From NCBI GenBank assembly GCA_946629635.1, contig CAMOYA010000007.1, positions 1-44,638 on the forward strand: a stretch of DNA of 44,638 nucleotides, written 5' to 3'. Source of the DNA: an uncultured Clostridia bacterium (GTDB lineage: Bacteria; Bacillota; Clostridia; Christensenellales; Aristaeellaceae). Each line of letters begins with the position of its first letter. Within the stretch, counting starts at the first letter, position 1. The translations under genes and the position numbers were made by a program. Below are positions 28,874-36,608 of the stretch, piece by piece. The notes under the pieces were generated by a model. That model had not been told where the DNA came from, did not search any database, and saw nothing but the letters and a program-made list of their open reading frames with translations.

Positions 28874-29437
28874 ATGAGCAATATGGCAATGGATCATTTT
28901 ATGGAAGAGGTTGTCGTCAAGCATCGGAACGGACTGAACCGGGCGCTGTATTATCTGAGTTGGATAATTATCGTGGCCGGCGGAGCGATGGCCATGCTGT
29001 CCTTCAATGTGGTGACCCGGTCTCTGATGGCCGGAGGAGGATTTGACTGGTTCAGCCTGATCCTGTTCCTTGTCAGCGCAGGAATGGCTGTGTATACATT
29101 CCTGTTCCATGACCGGATTCTGACGGAATATGAATACACATTCACAAACGGCGCGCTGGACTTTGCGGAAGTGTACAACAATAAAAAACGCAAGAGTCTG
29201 GGCAGCCTGAATGTCCGCAATGTGGAAAGCTTCGGCAAGGTGGATTCGGATAAATTCCGCCGCTATGTCAGCATGCCGGGCATCAAGCGGATGAACTGGT
29301 TCCTGAACCGGGAGGCGGAACTGTATTATTTCTATTTCACGAAGGATTCAGACAAGAAGATGATCATCCTGGAGCCGAGCGAGGATCTGGTCAGCTATAT
29401 CAGGGAGTATCTGCCGAGAGGAGTTTATTCGGAGTGA
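28874..29437 (+). CDS. DUF6106 family membrane protein
   Basis: The 187-residue protein has two N-terminal transmembrane helices (about 24-45, ALYYLSWIIIVAGGAMAMLSFNVV, and 57-76, WFSLILFLVSAGMAVYTFLF), then a cytoplasmic beta-rich domain (about 80-185, DRILTEYEYTFTNGALDFAEVYNNKKRKSLGSLNVRNVESFGKVDS) resembling PH-like folds of the family. I place it in DUF6106, a clostridial family without a known function. GGGACGGGGG precedes the ATG. It overlaps the next gene by four bases (GTGA), so it is made together with the cysteine desulfurase, although no mechanistic link is known. Confidence 0.82.
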   Translation: MSNMAMDHFMEEVVVKHRNGLNRALYYLSWIIIVAGGAMAMLSFNVVTRSLMAGGGFDWFSLILFLVSAGMAVYTFLFHDRILTEYEYTFTNGALDFAEVYNNKKRKSLGSLNVRNVESFGKVDSDKFRRYVSMPGIKRMNWFLNREAELYYFYFTKDSDKKMIILEPSEDLVSYIREYLPRGVYSE

Positions 29438-30582
29438 ACGTTTATCTGGATAACAGCGCGACGACAAAGCCCTGTCCGGCGGTCATCCGGATGGCCGGAG
29501 AGCTGATGGAAGGCGGATGGTATAACCCATCCGCTTTATATCGGCCGGCGCTGGAAGTGCAGAAAAGGATGGAGGAGGTTCGGACGCTCTGTCTGACGGC
29601 AGCAGGTGCGTCCGGCGGCCAGGTGATTTTCACTTCCGGAGGCACGGAAAGCGACAATCTGGCGCTGCTGGGCCATCTGAAGACCCGCAGAGGCGGGAAG
29701 GTTCTGATTTCATCCGTGGAGCATCCGGCGGTATCCGCCTGCACAGAGGAGATCCGCAGGATGGGATTTGCTGTCGCGGAGATCCCCGCGGGAAAAGACG
29801 GCCGGATCGATCTCCGTCAGCTCGAGCAAATGCTGGATGAAGAGACCGTGATGATCTCCGTGATGCAGGTCAATAACGAAACGGGCGGCATCGAACCGCT
29901 GGAAGGAATCGCGGCATTGCGCAACCTGAAGGCGCCGAAGGCAGCCATTCATGTGGACGGTGTCCAGGGGTTTCTGCGGGTTCCGATGCAGATGAACCGC
30001 CTGGAGATCCAGAGCTACAGCTTCAGCGGCCATAAGATTCACGGACTGAAGGGATCCGGGGGACTGATCATCCGGAAAGATCATGCGGTGAGACCGGTTC
30101 AGTACGGAGGCGGTCAGGAAAAGAACTACCGTTCCGGAACGGAAAATACACCGGGGATTCTGACGATGGGAGAGGCCATCCGGGACTGGAAACCGGAGTA
30201 TTCGGATACCATCCGCAGGACAAAAATCAGACTATGGTCCGAAATTAAAAACAGAATTTCGGATGCTGTAGTCAACGGACCGGATCCCGAATCCGATCTG
30301 TCAGCGCCGCATATTCTGAATGTTGCACTGGAACCGGTCCGCAGCCAGACGATGCTTTTCGCCCTGGAGGGGGACGGCATCCTCGTTTCCGCGGGGAGTG
30401 CCTGCGCCAGCCGAAAGCAGAAGATTTCCCCTGTGCTGAAGGCCATGGGCGTTTCCGTTTCCCGGGCGGACTGCTCCATCCGCTTCAGCCTGGGAAGGTA
30501 CAGCACGGAGGATGAAATGGTCTATGTGGCAGAGCGGGTTGCGGCGCAGTATGAGACGCTGAAGCGCTATGTCCGGCGCTGA
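29434..30582 (+). CDS. Cysteine desulfurase (NifS/IscS family, NifZ-like)
   Basis: The 382-residue PLP enzyme starts at a GTG behind GAGAGGAG. It shows VYLDNSATTKPCP, SGGTESDNLALLG, ISSVEHPAV, the PLP lysine in SFSGHKIHGLKG, and the active-site cysteine in SAGSACASRKQKISPVLKAMG; the cysteine loop is the long, group I type. It moves sulfur from cysteine to a persulfide for transfer. Lying 30 bases before thiI, it matches the nifZ-thiI pair of Bacillus subtilis, where the desulfurase feeds ThiI for 4-thiouridine in tRNA; that role is inferred from the arrangement. Confidence 0.95.
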   Translation: MNVYLDNSATTKPCPAVIRMAGELMEGGWYNPSALYRPALEVQKRMEEVRTLCLTAAGASGGQVIFTSGGTESDNLALLGHLKTRRGGKVLISSVEHPAVSACTEEIRRMGFAVAEIPAGKDGRIDLRQLEQMLDEETVMISVMQVNNETGGIEPLEGIAALRNLKAPKAAIHVDGVQGFLRVPMQMNRLEIQSYSFSGHKIHGLKGSGGLIIRKDHAVRPVQYGGGQEKNYRSGTENTPGILTMGEAIRDWKPEYSDTIRRTKIRLWSEIKNRISDAVVNGPDPESDLSAPHILNVALEPVRSQTMLFALEGDGILVSAGSACASRKQKISPVLKAMGVSVSRADCSIRFSLGRYSTEDEMVYVAERVAAQYETLKRYVRR

Positions 30583-30612
30583 TGGCAGAACGATATGACG
30601 AGGAGAGTGAAA

Positions 30613-31758
30613 ATGCAGGATCTGTTGCTGGTTCGATACGGTGAGATCTTTCTGAAGGGGCTTAACCGGCCCTATTTTATCCGCGCACTGGTGCGGAAAA
30701 TCCGCTATGCCGTCCGGGGAATGGGTGCTGAGGTATGGGTGCATGACGGACGAATATTTGTTCGGGGATTCAGCGACCTGGATGAATGCATCGACCGGGT
30801 TACGCGGGTGTTTGGCGTGCACAGCGTGAGTCCGGCGCTGGAGATGGAAAAGGATGATTTCGATTCCATCTGCTGCCAGGCGATCCGGATGACGGAAGGA
30901 CTGAAAGGCACATTCAAGGTGAACGCACGTCGGAGCGACAAGCGGTATCCGATGAATTCCCCGGCCATCAACGAGGAAGTCGGGTACAGAATTCTGACGG
31001 CGCATCCGGAACTGAAGGTGGACGTGCACCATCCGGAGCACCTGGTCAACATCGAGATCCGGGATAAGGCTTATCTGTATGTGAAGGTGATTCCGGCCGT
31101 GGGCGGGATGCCGGTCGGCACCAACGGAAACGCGACGCTGCTGCTTTCCGGCGGGATTGACAGCCCGGTGGCCGGATGGATGATTGCCAAGCGGGGCGTT
31201 CAGATCAGCGCCGTTCATTTCCACAGCTATCCGTATACCAGCGACCGGGCGAGGGAAAAGGTGCTGGATCTGGCGAGAAAGCTGAGCTTCAGCTGCTGCG
31301 GGATCAAGGTGCATGTCGTTCCGTTTACAGAAATTCAGACGCAGATTCATGAAAAATGCGCCGACGAGTATACGACCCTGATCATGCGCCGGTATATGAT
31401 GCGGATTGCCGAGCGGATCGCGCGGCAGGAGGAGAGCGAAGCCCTGATTACCGGAGAAAGCATCGGCCAGGTGGCCAGCCAGACAATGACGGCGCTCGGA
31501 ACGACGGACGCGGTGGTCGGCATGCCGGTATTCCGGCCGCTGATCGGCTTTGACAAGAGCGAGATTATCGACGTGGCCCGGAAAATCGGGACGCTGGAGA
31601 TCTCCGAGCTGCCCTATGAGGACTGCTGCACGGTGTTTACGCCCCGACATCCCGCCACCCATCCGAAGCTGGAGAAGATTCTGGAAGGCGAGGCAAAGCT
31701 GGATACGGAAGCGCTGATCGCCCGGGCCCTGGAAGGTACGGAGGTCGTCCGCGTTTAA
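30613..31758 (+). CDS. thiI: tRNA 4-thiouridine synthetase ThiI (no rhodanese domain)
   Basis: The start is taken as the ATG at 30613 (AGGAGAG six bases upstream), six codons inside a longer frame from 30595; this gives 381 residues. The order is an N-terminal ferredoxin-like domain, a THUMP RNA-binding domain (about 60-165, FKVNARRSDKRYPMNSPAINEEVG) and a PP-loop AMP-forming domain with LLLSGGIDSPVAGWMI. CCTVFTPRHPATHP near the end supplies conserved cysteines. It lacks the C-terminal rhodanese domain of E. coli ThiI, as expected for the form that takes sulfur directly from a partner desulfurase, encoded just upstream. Confidence 0.96.
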   Translation: MQDLLLVRYGEIFLKGLNRPYFIRALVRKIRYAVRGMGAEVWVHDGRIFVRGFSDLDECIDRVTRVFGVHSVSPALEMEKDDFDSICCQAIRMTEGLKGTFKVNARRSDKRYPMNSPAINEEVGYRILTAHPELKVDVHHPEHLVNIEIRDKAYLYVKVIPAVGGMPVGTNGNATLLLSGGIDSPVAGWMIAKRGVQISAVHFHSYPYTSDRAREKVLDLARKLSFSCCGIKVHVVPFTEIQTQIHEKCADEYTTLIMRRYMMRIAERIARQEESEALITGESIGQVASQTMTALGTTDAVVGMPVFRPLIGFDKSEIIDVARKIGTLEISELPYEDCCTVFTPRHPATHPKLEKILEGEAKLDTEALIARALEGTEVVRV

Positions 31759-31764
31759 TGGCTA

Positions 31765-31835
31765 TTGTCATCGCGCTCCGGATGTGATATGATTCGTCGG
31801 GACGGGATTTGCCCATGAGGGCCGATTCTGTCCCG
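31765..31835 (+). promoter_or_regulatory. cggR-like promoter with CggR-type operator
   Basis: -35 TTGTCA (31765-31770), 17-base spacer, -10 TATGAT (31788-31793) with extended TG. Immediately downstream are CGGGAC (31798-31803) and its inverted copy GTCCCG (31830-31835), with start points 32 bases apart (about three turns), enclosing GCCC/GGGC. CGGGAC is the core of the B. subtilis CggR operator, though there the sites are direct repeats. This supports autoregulation. Confidence 0.65.
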
Positions 31836-31865
31836 CCAGATCGGTCATAAGGGAGGCGCCGCGGG

Positions 31866-32915
31866 ATGGAAAACGGGTTTATCGCGCTGATGCGCAAGCT
31901 GGCGCCTGATCTGACGGATGAGATGACCCGCCGGGCGATGATTCTGGAACGGATTTCCGTGATGCAGCCGGTTGGCAGGCGCCAGCTGGCGGCGCGGCTG
32001 AACCTGCCCGAGCGGGAGATCCGGAACACGGCGGTGCTTCTGAAGGAACTGGGCTATCTGGAACTGGACGCCAGCGGCATGAGCCTGAGTGCGAAGGCCG
32101 AGGAGATTCTGGAAAGCGCCAGGGATTTTTCCAAAGCCATGAACGGGCTGACCGAGAGCGAGCGGAAACTGAGCCGCCTGCTGGGGGCAGAACGCGTGCT
32201 GATCGCCCCGGGCGACTGCGACGCGGATCCTCAGGTGCTCAACGATGTCGGCCGGATCTGTGCCGGCGGGCTTCGGAATGTTCTGGCGAGCGGAAATACG
32301 CTGGCTGTCACCGGCGGGCGGACCGTGGCGGCAGTGGCCCGGAGCATCCAGAGTTCCGCGCCGCTCAATGTCATGGTGGTTCCTGCCCGGGGCGGGCTCG
32401 GGCGCAACGTGGAGCTGCAGGCGAATACGCTGGCGGAAGAAATCGCCGGAAGGCTGGGAGGACATTACCGGCTGATTCATCTGCCGGATCACATGGATGC
32501 CGCTGCGATGCAGGAGATGCTGAAGATGCCTGAGGTCAGCGAAGCGATGGAGCTGCTGGAGCGGGCGGACGTGATTCTTCACGGAATCGGCACCGCGCAG
32601 GAGAGCATGCGCAACCGGCAGATCGGACGGAATGCCCAGAACCGGCTGATGGCCGACGGGGCCGTCGGGGAAAGCTTCGGGGTGTTCTGCGACATTCAGG
32701 GGAATGTTCTGATGGAGTCCACCGGGGTCGGCGTGGACCTGGCACGGCTGAAGCCGACCTGCCGGATGATTGCGGCAGCGGCAGGCGCTTCCAAGGCGGA
32801 AGCGATCATTTCCATCCTCCGTCATACGCATCACCACCTGCTGGTAACGGATCAGGGGGCAGCGGAAAGAATGCTCCGGATACTGGAGCGGACGGAGCAT
32901 GCCGACGGCGAATGA
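31866..32915 (+). CDS. cggR: SorC/CggR family glycolytic regulator
   Basis: The 349-residue protein has an N-terminal winged helix (about 15-75, ILERISVMQPVGRRQLAARLNLPEREIRNTAVLLKELGYLELD) and a SorC sugar-binding domain (about 95-345) with LAVTGGRTVAAVARSI, VVPARGGLGRNVELQANTLAEEIAGRLGGHY, VILHGIGTAQESM and GESFGVFCDIQG. CggR represses the central glycolytic operon and is released by fructose-1,6-bisphosphate. Its location directly before pgk-tpiA supports that assignment. GGGAGG precedes the ATG. Unlike B. subtilis there is no gap gene between cggR and pgk. Confidence 0.92.
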   Translation: MENGFIALMRKLAPDLTDEMTRRAMILERISVMQPVGRRQLAARLNLPEREIRNTAVLLKELGYLELDASGMSLSAKAEEILESARDFSKAMNGLTESERKLSRLLGAERVLIAPGDCDADPQVLNDVGRICAGGLRNVLASGNTLAVTGGRTVAAVARSIQSSAPLNVMVVPARGGLGRNVELQANTLAEEIAGRLGGHYRLIHLPDHMDAAAMQEMLKMPEVSEAMELLERADVILHGIGTAQESMRNRQIGRNAQNRLMADGAVGESFGVFCDIQGNVLMESTGVGVDLARLKPTCRMIAAAAGASKAEAIISILRHTHHHLLVTDQGAAERMLRILERTEHADGE

Positions 32916-32935
32916 TTGCCTATCCCGAACAGGGA

Positions 32936-32965
32936 TTGCAATACAAAGGTCTATCACCATAATAT
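32936..32965 (+). promoter_or_regulatory. Possible internal promoter before pgk
   Basis: TTGCAA (32936-32941), an 18-base spacer and TAATAT (32960-32965) stand about 20 bases before the ATG, leaving the AAGGAG site just downstream. It would allow pgk-tpiA expression independent of the CggR-controlled promoter. The short leader makes this tentative. Confidence 0.45.
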
Positions 32966-32986
32966 GAAGAAGGAGCGTACATCCAA

Positions 32987-34189
32987 ATGGCAAAGAAGAC
33001 AATTGATGACATTCAGGTGCAGGGCAAGCGGGTGCTGGTCCGCTGCGATTTCAATGTTCCCATGAAGGACGGGAAGATCACCAACGACAAGCGGATCGTT
33101 GCGGCGCTGCCGACCATCAAGAAGCTGATTGCCGATGGCGGCAAGGTCATCCTGTGCAGCCACCTGGGAAAGCCGAAGAACGGTCCGGAAGAAAAGTTCA
33201 GCCTGGCGCCCGTGGCAGTTCGCCTGAGCGAACTGCTGGGGCAGAATGTTGTTTTTGCCAATGACGACAATGTTGTGGGCGAAAATGCAAAGGCTGCCGT
33301 GGCTGCGATGAAGGACGGCGACGTGGTGCTGCTGCAGAACACCCGTTTCCGCAAGGAAGAAACCAAGAACATTGAGGACTTCAGCAAGGAACTGGCTTCC
33401 CTGGCGGACTGCTATGTGGACGACGCGTTCGGCTCCTGCCATCGGGCACACTGCTCCACGGCCGGCGTGACTGCCTATACCAGCCCCAACGTTGCCGGAT
33501 ATCTGATCGGCAAGGAACTGAGCATCATGGGCAAGGCCCTGGAAAACGCGGATCGCCCCTTTGTGGCTGTGCTCGGCGGCGCCAAGATCGAAGACAAGCT
33601 GAACGTGATCAACAACCTGCTGGAAAAGGTCGATACGCTGATCATCGGCGGCGGCATGGCTTTCACCTTCCTGAAGGCGAAGGGATACGAAGTCGGCAAG
33701 AGCCTGCTGGATGAGAGCAAGATTGAATACTGCCAGGATATGATGAAGAAGGCGGCCGAAAAAGGCGTCAAGCTGCTGCTGCCTGTGGATACCGTCTGCG
33801 CGGCTTCCTTCCCGGATCCGATCGACGGGCCGGTGGAAACCATTGTGACGGACAGCGACAAGATCCCCGCGGACAAGGAAGGCCTGGATATCGGCCCGAA
33901 GACCCGTGAGCTGTTCGCGGAAGCCGTCAAGGGCGCGAAGACCGTTGTCTGGAACGGACCGATGGGTGTGTTCGAGAATCCGACGCTGGCCCAGGGTACC
34001 CTGGCGGTGGCGCAGGCGATGGCGGACAGCGACGCGGTCACGATCATCGGCGGCGGCGACAGCGCAGCGGCTGTGGAACAGATGGGTCTGGGCGATCGGA
34101 TGACCCATATTTCCACCGGCGGCGGTGCTTCCCTGGAGTTCCTGGAAGGCAAGACCCTGCCCGGCGTTGCCTGCCTGGACGAGAAATAA
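32987..34189 (+). CDS. pgk: Phosphoglycerate kinase
   Basis: The 400-residue enzyme is complete, with the two-lobed fold and standard length. Signatures are [22 protein letters not shown] at the start, [15 protein letters not shown], the [14 protein letters not shown] basic patch, [45 protein letters not shown] and the nucleotide loop [13 protein letters not shown]. It transfers phosphate from 1,3-bisphosphoglycerate to ADP, the first ATP yield of glycolysis. Codon use is strongly biased, fitting high expression. It is followed by tpiA after a spacer containing an mRNA hairpin. Confidence 0.99.
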   Translation: MAKKTIDDIQVQGKRVLVRCDFNVPMKDGKITNDKRIVAALPTIKKLIADGGKVILCSHLGKPKNGPEEKFSLAPVAVRLSELLGQNVVFANDDNVVGENAKAAVAAMKDGDVVLLQNTRFRKEETKNIEDFSKELASLADCYVDDAFGSCHRAHCSTAGVTAYTSPNVAGYLIGKELSIMGKALENADRPFVAVLGGAKIEDKLNVINNLLEKVDTLIIGGGMAFTFLKAKGYEVGKSLLDESKIEYCQDMMKKAAEKGVKLLLPVDTVCAASFPDPIDGPVETIVTDSDKIPADKEGLDIGPKTRELFAEAVKGAKTVVWNGPMGVFENPTLAQGTLAVAQAMADSDAVTIIGGGDSAAAVEQMGLGDRMTHISTGGGASLEFLEGKTLPGVACLDEK

Positions 34190-34202
34190 GAATGATTTTG
34201 AT

Positions 34203-34232
34203 GCGGTCTGAAGGCGAATGTCTTCAGGCCGC
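34203..34232 (+). other. Intercistronic stem-loop between pgk and tpiA
   Basis: GCGGTCTGAAG (34203-34213) pairs with CTTCAGGCCGC (34222-34232) with one G-T pair and an 8-base loop. No T-run follows, so this is not an intrinsic terminator. It is more likely a processing or stability element between two highly expressed genes. Confidence 0.6.
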
Positions 34233-34294
34233 GACAGAAATGAACAGACCGGCCGCGACTGCGCAGCCGGATACAGGAGAGGAGACGATCGTTG

Positions 34295-35047
34295 ATGCGG
34301 AAAGCAATTATTGCCGGCAACTGGAAGATGAACAAGACGCCGGATGAGGCAAAGGCCCTGGTGACTGAGCTCAAGCCCCTGGTCAAGGATGCAAACTGTG
34401 ACGTGGTCGTTTGCGTTCCGGCGGTGAACTTTGCGGCGGTGAAGGAAGCGGCCGAAGGCAGCAACATTCATCTGGGCGCTGAAAACGTTCACTGGGCCAA
34501 GAGCGGCGCCTTCACGGGCGAGCTGAGCGCGGACATGCTGAAGGCCTGCGGCGTGGAATATGTCATTATCGGCCACAGCGAGCGGAGACAGTACTTCGGA
34601 GAGACGGACAAGACCGTGAATCTCCGGGTGCTGGCAGCGGTGGAAGCCGGTCTGAAGGTGATCATGTGCGTCGGTGAAAACAAGGAAGAGCGGGAAGCCG
34701 GCTATACGGATGCCCTGGTGGAATATCAGACGCTGATCGGCCTGAACGGTCTGACGGCAGAGCAGGTCGCCAACGTTGTGATTGCCTATGAACCCGTCTG
34801 GGCGATCGGAACCGGACTGACCGCGACCGATGAACAGGCAAACGAGACCATCGGCGTGATCCGCAAGGCGGTGGCCCGCAAATACGGCGCCGAAGCCGGG
34901 GACAGCATCCGCATCCAGTACGGCGGCAGCATGAATCCCAAGAACGTCAAGGGCCTGATGGCTCAGCCGGAAATTGACGGCGGACTGATCGGCGGCGCCA
35001 GCCTGAAAGCGCCTGATTTCAGCCAGGTCGTCAACTACGACAAATAA
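34295..35047 (+). CDS. tpiA: Triosephosphate isomerase
   Basis: The 250-residue TIM barrel has the catalytic lysine in AGNWKMNKT (Lys11), the electrophilic histidine in IIGHSERRQYFGE and the catalytic glutamate in IAYEPVWAIGTG, plus the phosphate-binding IQYGGSMNPKN and GGLIGGASL. It interconverts dihydroxyacetone phosphate and glyceraldehyde-3-phosphate. The ATG at 34295 is preferred over a TTG one codon upstream; GGAGAGGAGA lies upstream. It closes the cggR-pgk-tpiA unit, ending at a strong terminator. Confidence 0.99.
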   Translation: MRKAIIAGNWKMNKTPDEAKALVTELKPLVKDANCDVVVCVPAVNFAAVKEAAEGSNIHLGAENVHWAKSGAFTGELSADMLKACGVEYVIIGHSERRQYFGETDKTVNLRVLAAVEAGLKVIMCVGENKEEREAGYTDALVEYQTLIGLNGLTAEQVANVVIAYEPVWAIGTGLTATDEQANETIGVIRKAVARKYGAEAGDSIRIQYGGSMNPKNVKGLMAQPEIDGGLIGGASLKAPDFSQVVNYDK

Positions 35048-35070
35048 TCAGCACGGAAGACGGATTTCAT

Positions 35071-35108
35071 CGGAGACAGGGTGCGGACTCTGTCTCCGTT
35101 TTGTTTTT
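35071..35108 (+). terminator. Terminator of the cggR-pgk-tpiA unit
   Basis: CGGAGACAG (35071-35079) pairs perfectly with CTGTCTCCG (35090-35098), followed by TTTTGTTTTT. Confidence 0.92.
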
Positions 35109-35177
35109 CGGCGGCGTCCGGGATGATCACGGGGATATTCAGGGCTGAAATAATCATTTTTGAACCGGTATTTAAAA

Positions 35178-35219
35178 TTGACAAAGAAGGGAACAGTAGG
35201 GTACAATACACTTTAGTGT
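35178..35219 (+). promoter_or_regulatory. purA promoter with palindrome at the start point
   Basis: TTGACA (35178-35183), an 18-base spacer and TACAAT (35202-35207). The palindrome ACACT-TT-AGTGT (35208-35219) lies exactly where transcription should begin and may be an operator. The stretch from the terminator to this promoter (35109-35177) holds nothing else that I can see. Confidence 0.7.
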
Positions 35220-35270
35220 GTGTATCCGGTTTTACATGGAAGGGTACCGATCCGAGAGGAGAAATGGCAT

Positions 35271-36551
35271 ATGGCTTTCTGTACCGCAATCGTGGGGATC
35301 AACTGGGGCGACGAAGGCAAGGGCCGGATGGTCGACCTGCTGACGGAGAATTTTGATATCGTCGTCCGGTTTCAGGGCGGCGGCAACGCGGGGCATACCG
35401 TAATCAATAAATACGGCGAGTTTTTGCTGCACCTGCTGCCGGCGGGCATCTTCCGTCCGGGCGTGATGAACGTGCTGGGCAATGGCGTGGCGCTGGATCC
35501 CGAAAGCCTCACGAAGGAGATCCGCGACCTGGAGAGCAAAGGGGTCGAGATTTCCTCCGACAATCTGATGATCAGTGACCGGGCTTCACTGCTGCTGCCC
35601 TGGCACCGGAAGCTGGATGAGCTGGAGGAGGCGCGGCTGAAGGAAAAGAAATTCGGCAGCACGAAGCAGGGAATTGCGCCCTTCTATTCCGACAAGTATC
35701 AGAAAAAGACGGTGCTGGCCGGCGAACTGTTCTATCCGCAGAAAATGAAGGCGCATCTCCTCGATCTGATGGAGTGGAAGAACCTGATTCTGACCAAGGT
35801 CTACGATGCGGATCCGGTGACGGAGGCAGAGCTGGATCAGTGGATTGACGAGTGGTGCAAGCCGATCATGCCCTACATCGGGAACGCGCGGCGGTATCTG
35901 CGTGAAGCGCAGCGGAATGAAGAACGGATCCTGTTTGAGGCACAGCTGGGCACGCTGCGGGATCTGGACTACGGCATCTATCCGTATACCACTTCTTCCA
36001 ATACGCTGGCTGCATACGCACCGATCGGCTCCGGCCTGCCCGGAGCGAAGATCGACCGCATCATCGGCGTGGTGAAGGCGTATTCCACCTGCCTGGGTGA
36101 AGGCCCGTTTGTCTGTGAGTCCCACGGGGATGAGGCGGAATGGCTGCGCAAGGCGGGCAACGAATATGATGACAAGACGGGGAAGCCCCGGCGCGTCGGG
36201 CCGATCGACCTGGTGGCCACCCGCTACGGCGTGAAGGTTCAGGCGGTGACCGAGGTCGCGCTGACGAAGCTGGACGTCCTGAGCGATCTGGATGAGATCC
36301 CGATCTGCGTCCGGTACAGGCTGAACGGACAGGAGCTGGATTACCTGCCCTTCCCGTCGGTGCTGGACGAATGCGAGCCCGTGATCGAGACGATGAAGGG
36401 CTGGAAGTGCGACATCTCCGGGATCCGTGACTGGTGGGATCTGCCGGAGGAAGCAAAGGCCTATGTCAACCGGATTGAACGGGCGGTCGGATGCGTGATC
36501 AAGTGGATTTCCGTCGGGCCGGAGCGGCACAGCATCATTCAGCGGGGTTAA
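35271..36551 (+). CDS. purA: Adenylosuccinate synthetase (divergent clostridial clade)
   Basis: The 426-residue enzyme starts at the ATG at 35271 behind GAGAGGAGA. The P-loop GINWGDEGKGRMVDLL (Asp14, Lys17) and GGGNAGHTVIN (His42) are intact, as is TSSNTLAAYAPIG. It differs from the E. coli type: EGAQGT reads EAQLGT, so the IMP-contacting glutamine is replaced by leucine; the TTGRRRR substrate loop reads KTGKPRRV; and the GTTGRGIGP region reads GSTKQGIAP. I recognise EAQLGxLRD as a widespread variant in Clostridia, where it serves as PurA, so the usual reaction (IMP + Asp + GTP) is still likely. It is monocistronic or loosely linked to pfp. Confidence 0.88.
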   Translation: MAFCTAIVGINWGDEGKGRMVDLLTENFDIVVRFQGGGNAGHTVINKYGEFLLHLLPAGIFRPGVMNVLGNGVALDPESLTKEIRDLESKGVEISSDNLMISDRASLLLPWHRKLDELEEARLKEKKFGSTKQGIAPFYSDKYQKKTVLAGELFYPQKMKAHLLDLMEWKNLILTKVYDADPVTEAELDQWIDEWCKPIMPYIGNARRYLREAQRNEERILFEAQLGTLRDLDYGIYPYTTSSNTLAAYAPIGSGLPGAKIDRIIGVVKAYSTCLGEGPFVCESHGDEAEWLRKAGNEYDDKTGKPRRVGPIDLVATRYGVKVQAVTEVALTKLDVLSDLDEIPICVRYRLNGQELDYLPFPSVLDECEPVIETMKGWKCDISGIRDWWDLPEEAKAYVNRIERAVGCVIKWISVGPERHSIIQRG

Positions 36552-36572
36552 AAATGGAAGCAATTCCATTTT
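36551..36572 (+). terminator. Weak terminator-like hairpin between purA and pfp
   Basis: AAAATGGAA (36551-36559) pairs with TTCCATTTT (36564-36572) around a 4-base loop, overlapping the purA stop codon. The stem is AT-rich and the 3' arm supplies the T's, so termination would be partial. No separate pfp promoter is obvious in the remaining 36 bases. Confidence 0.45.
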
Positions 36573-36608
36573 CAAATAATCTGAATCAGCAGGAAAGGAA
36601 CAGTCAAT

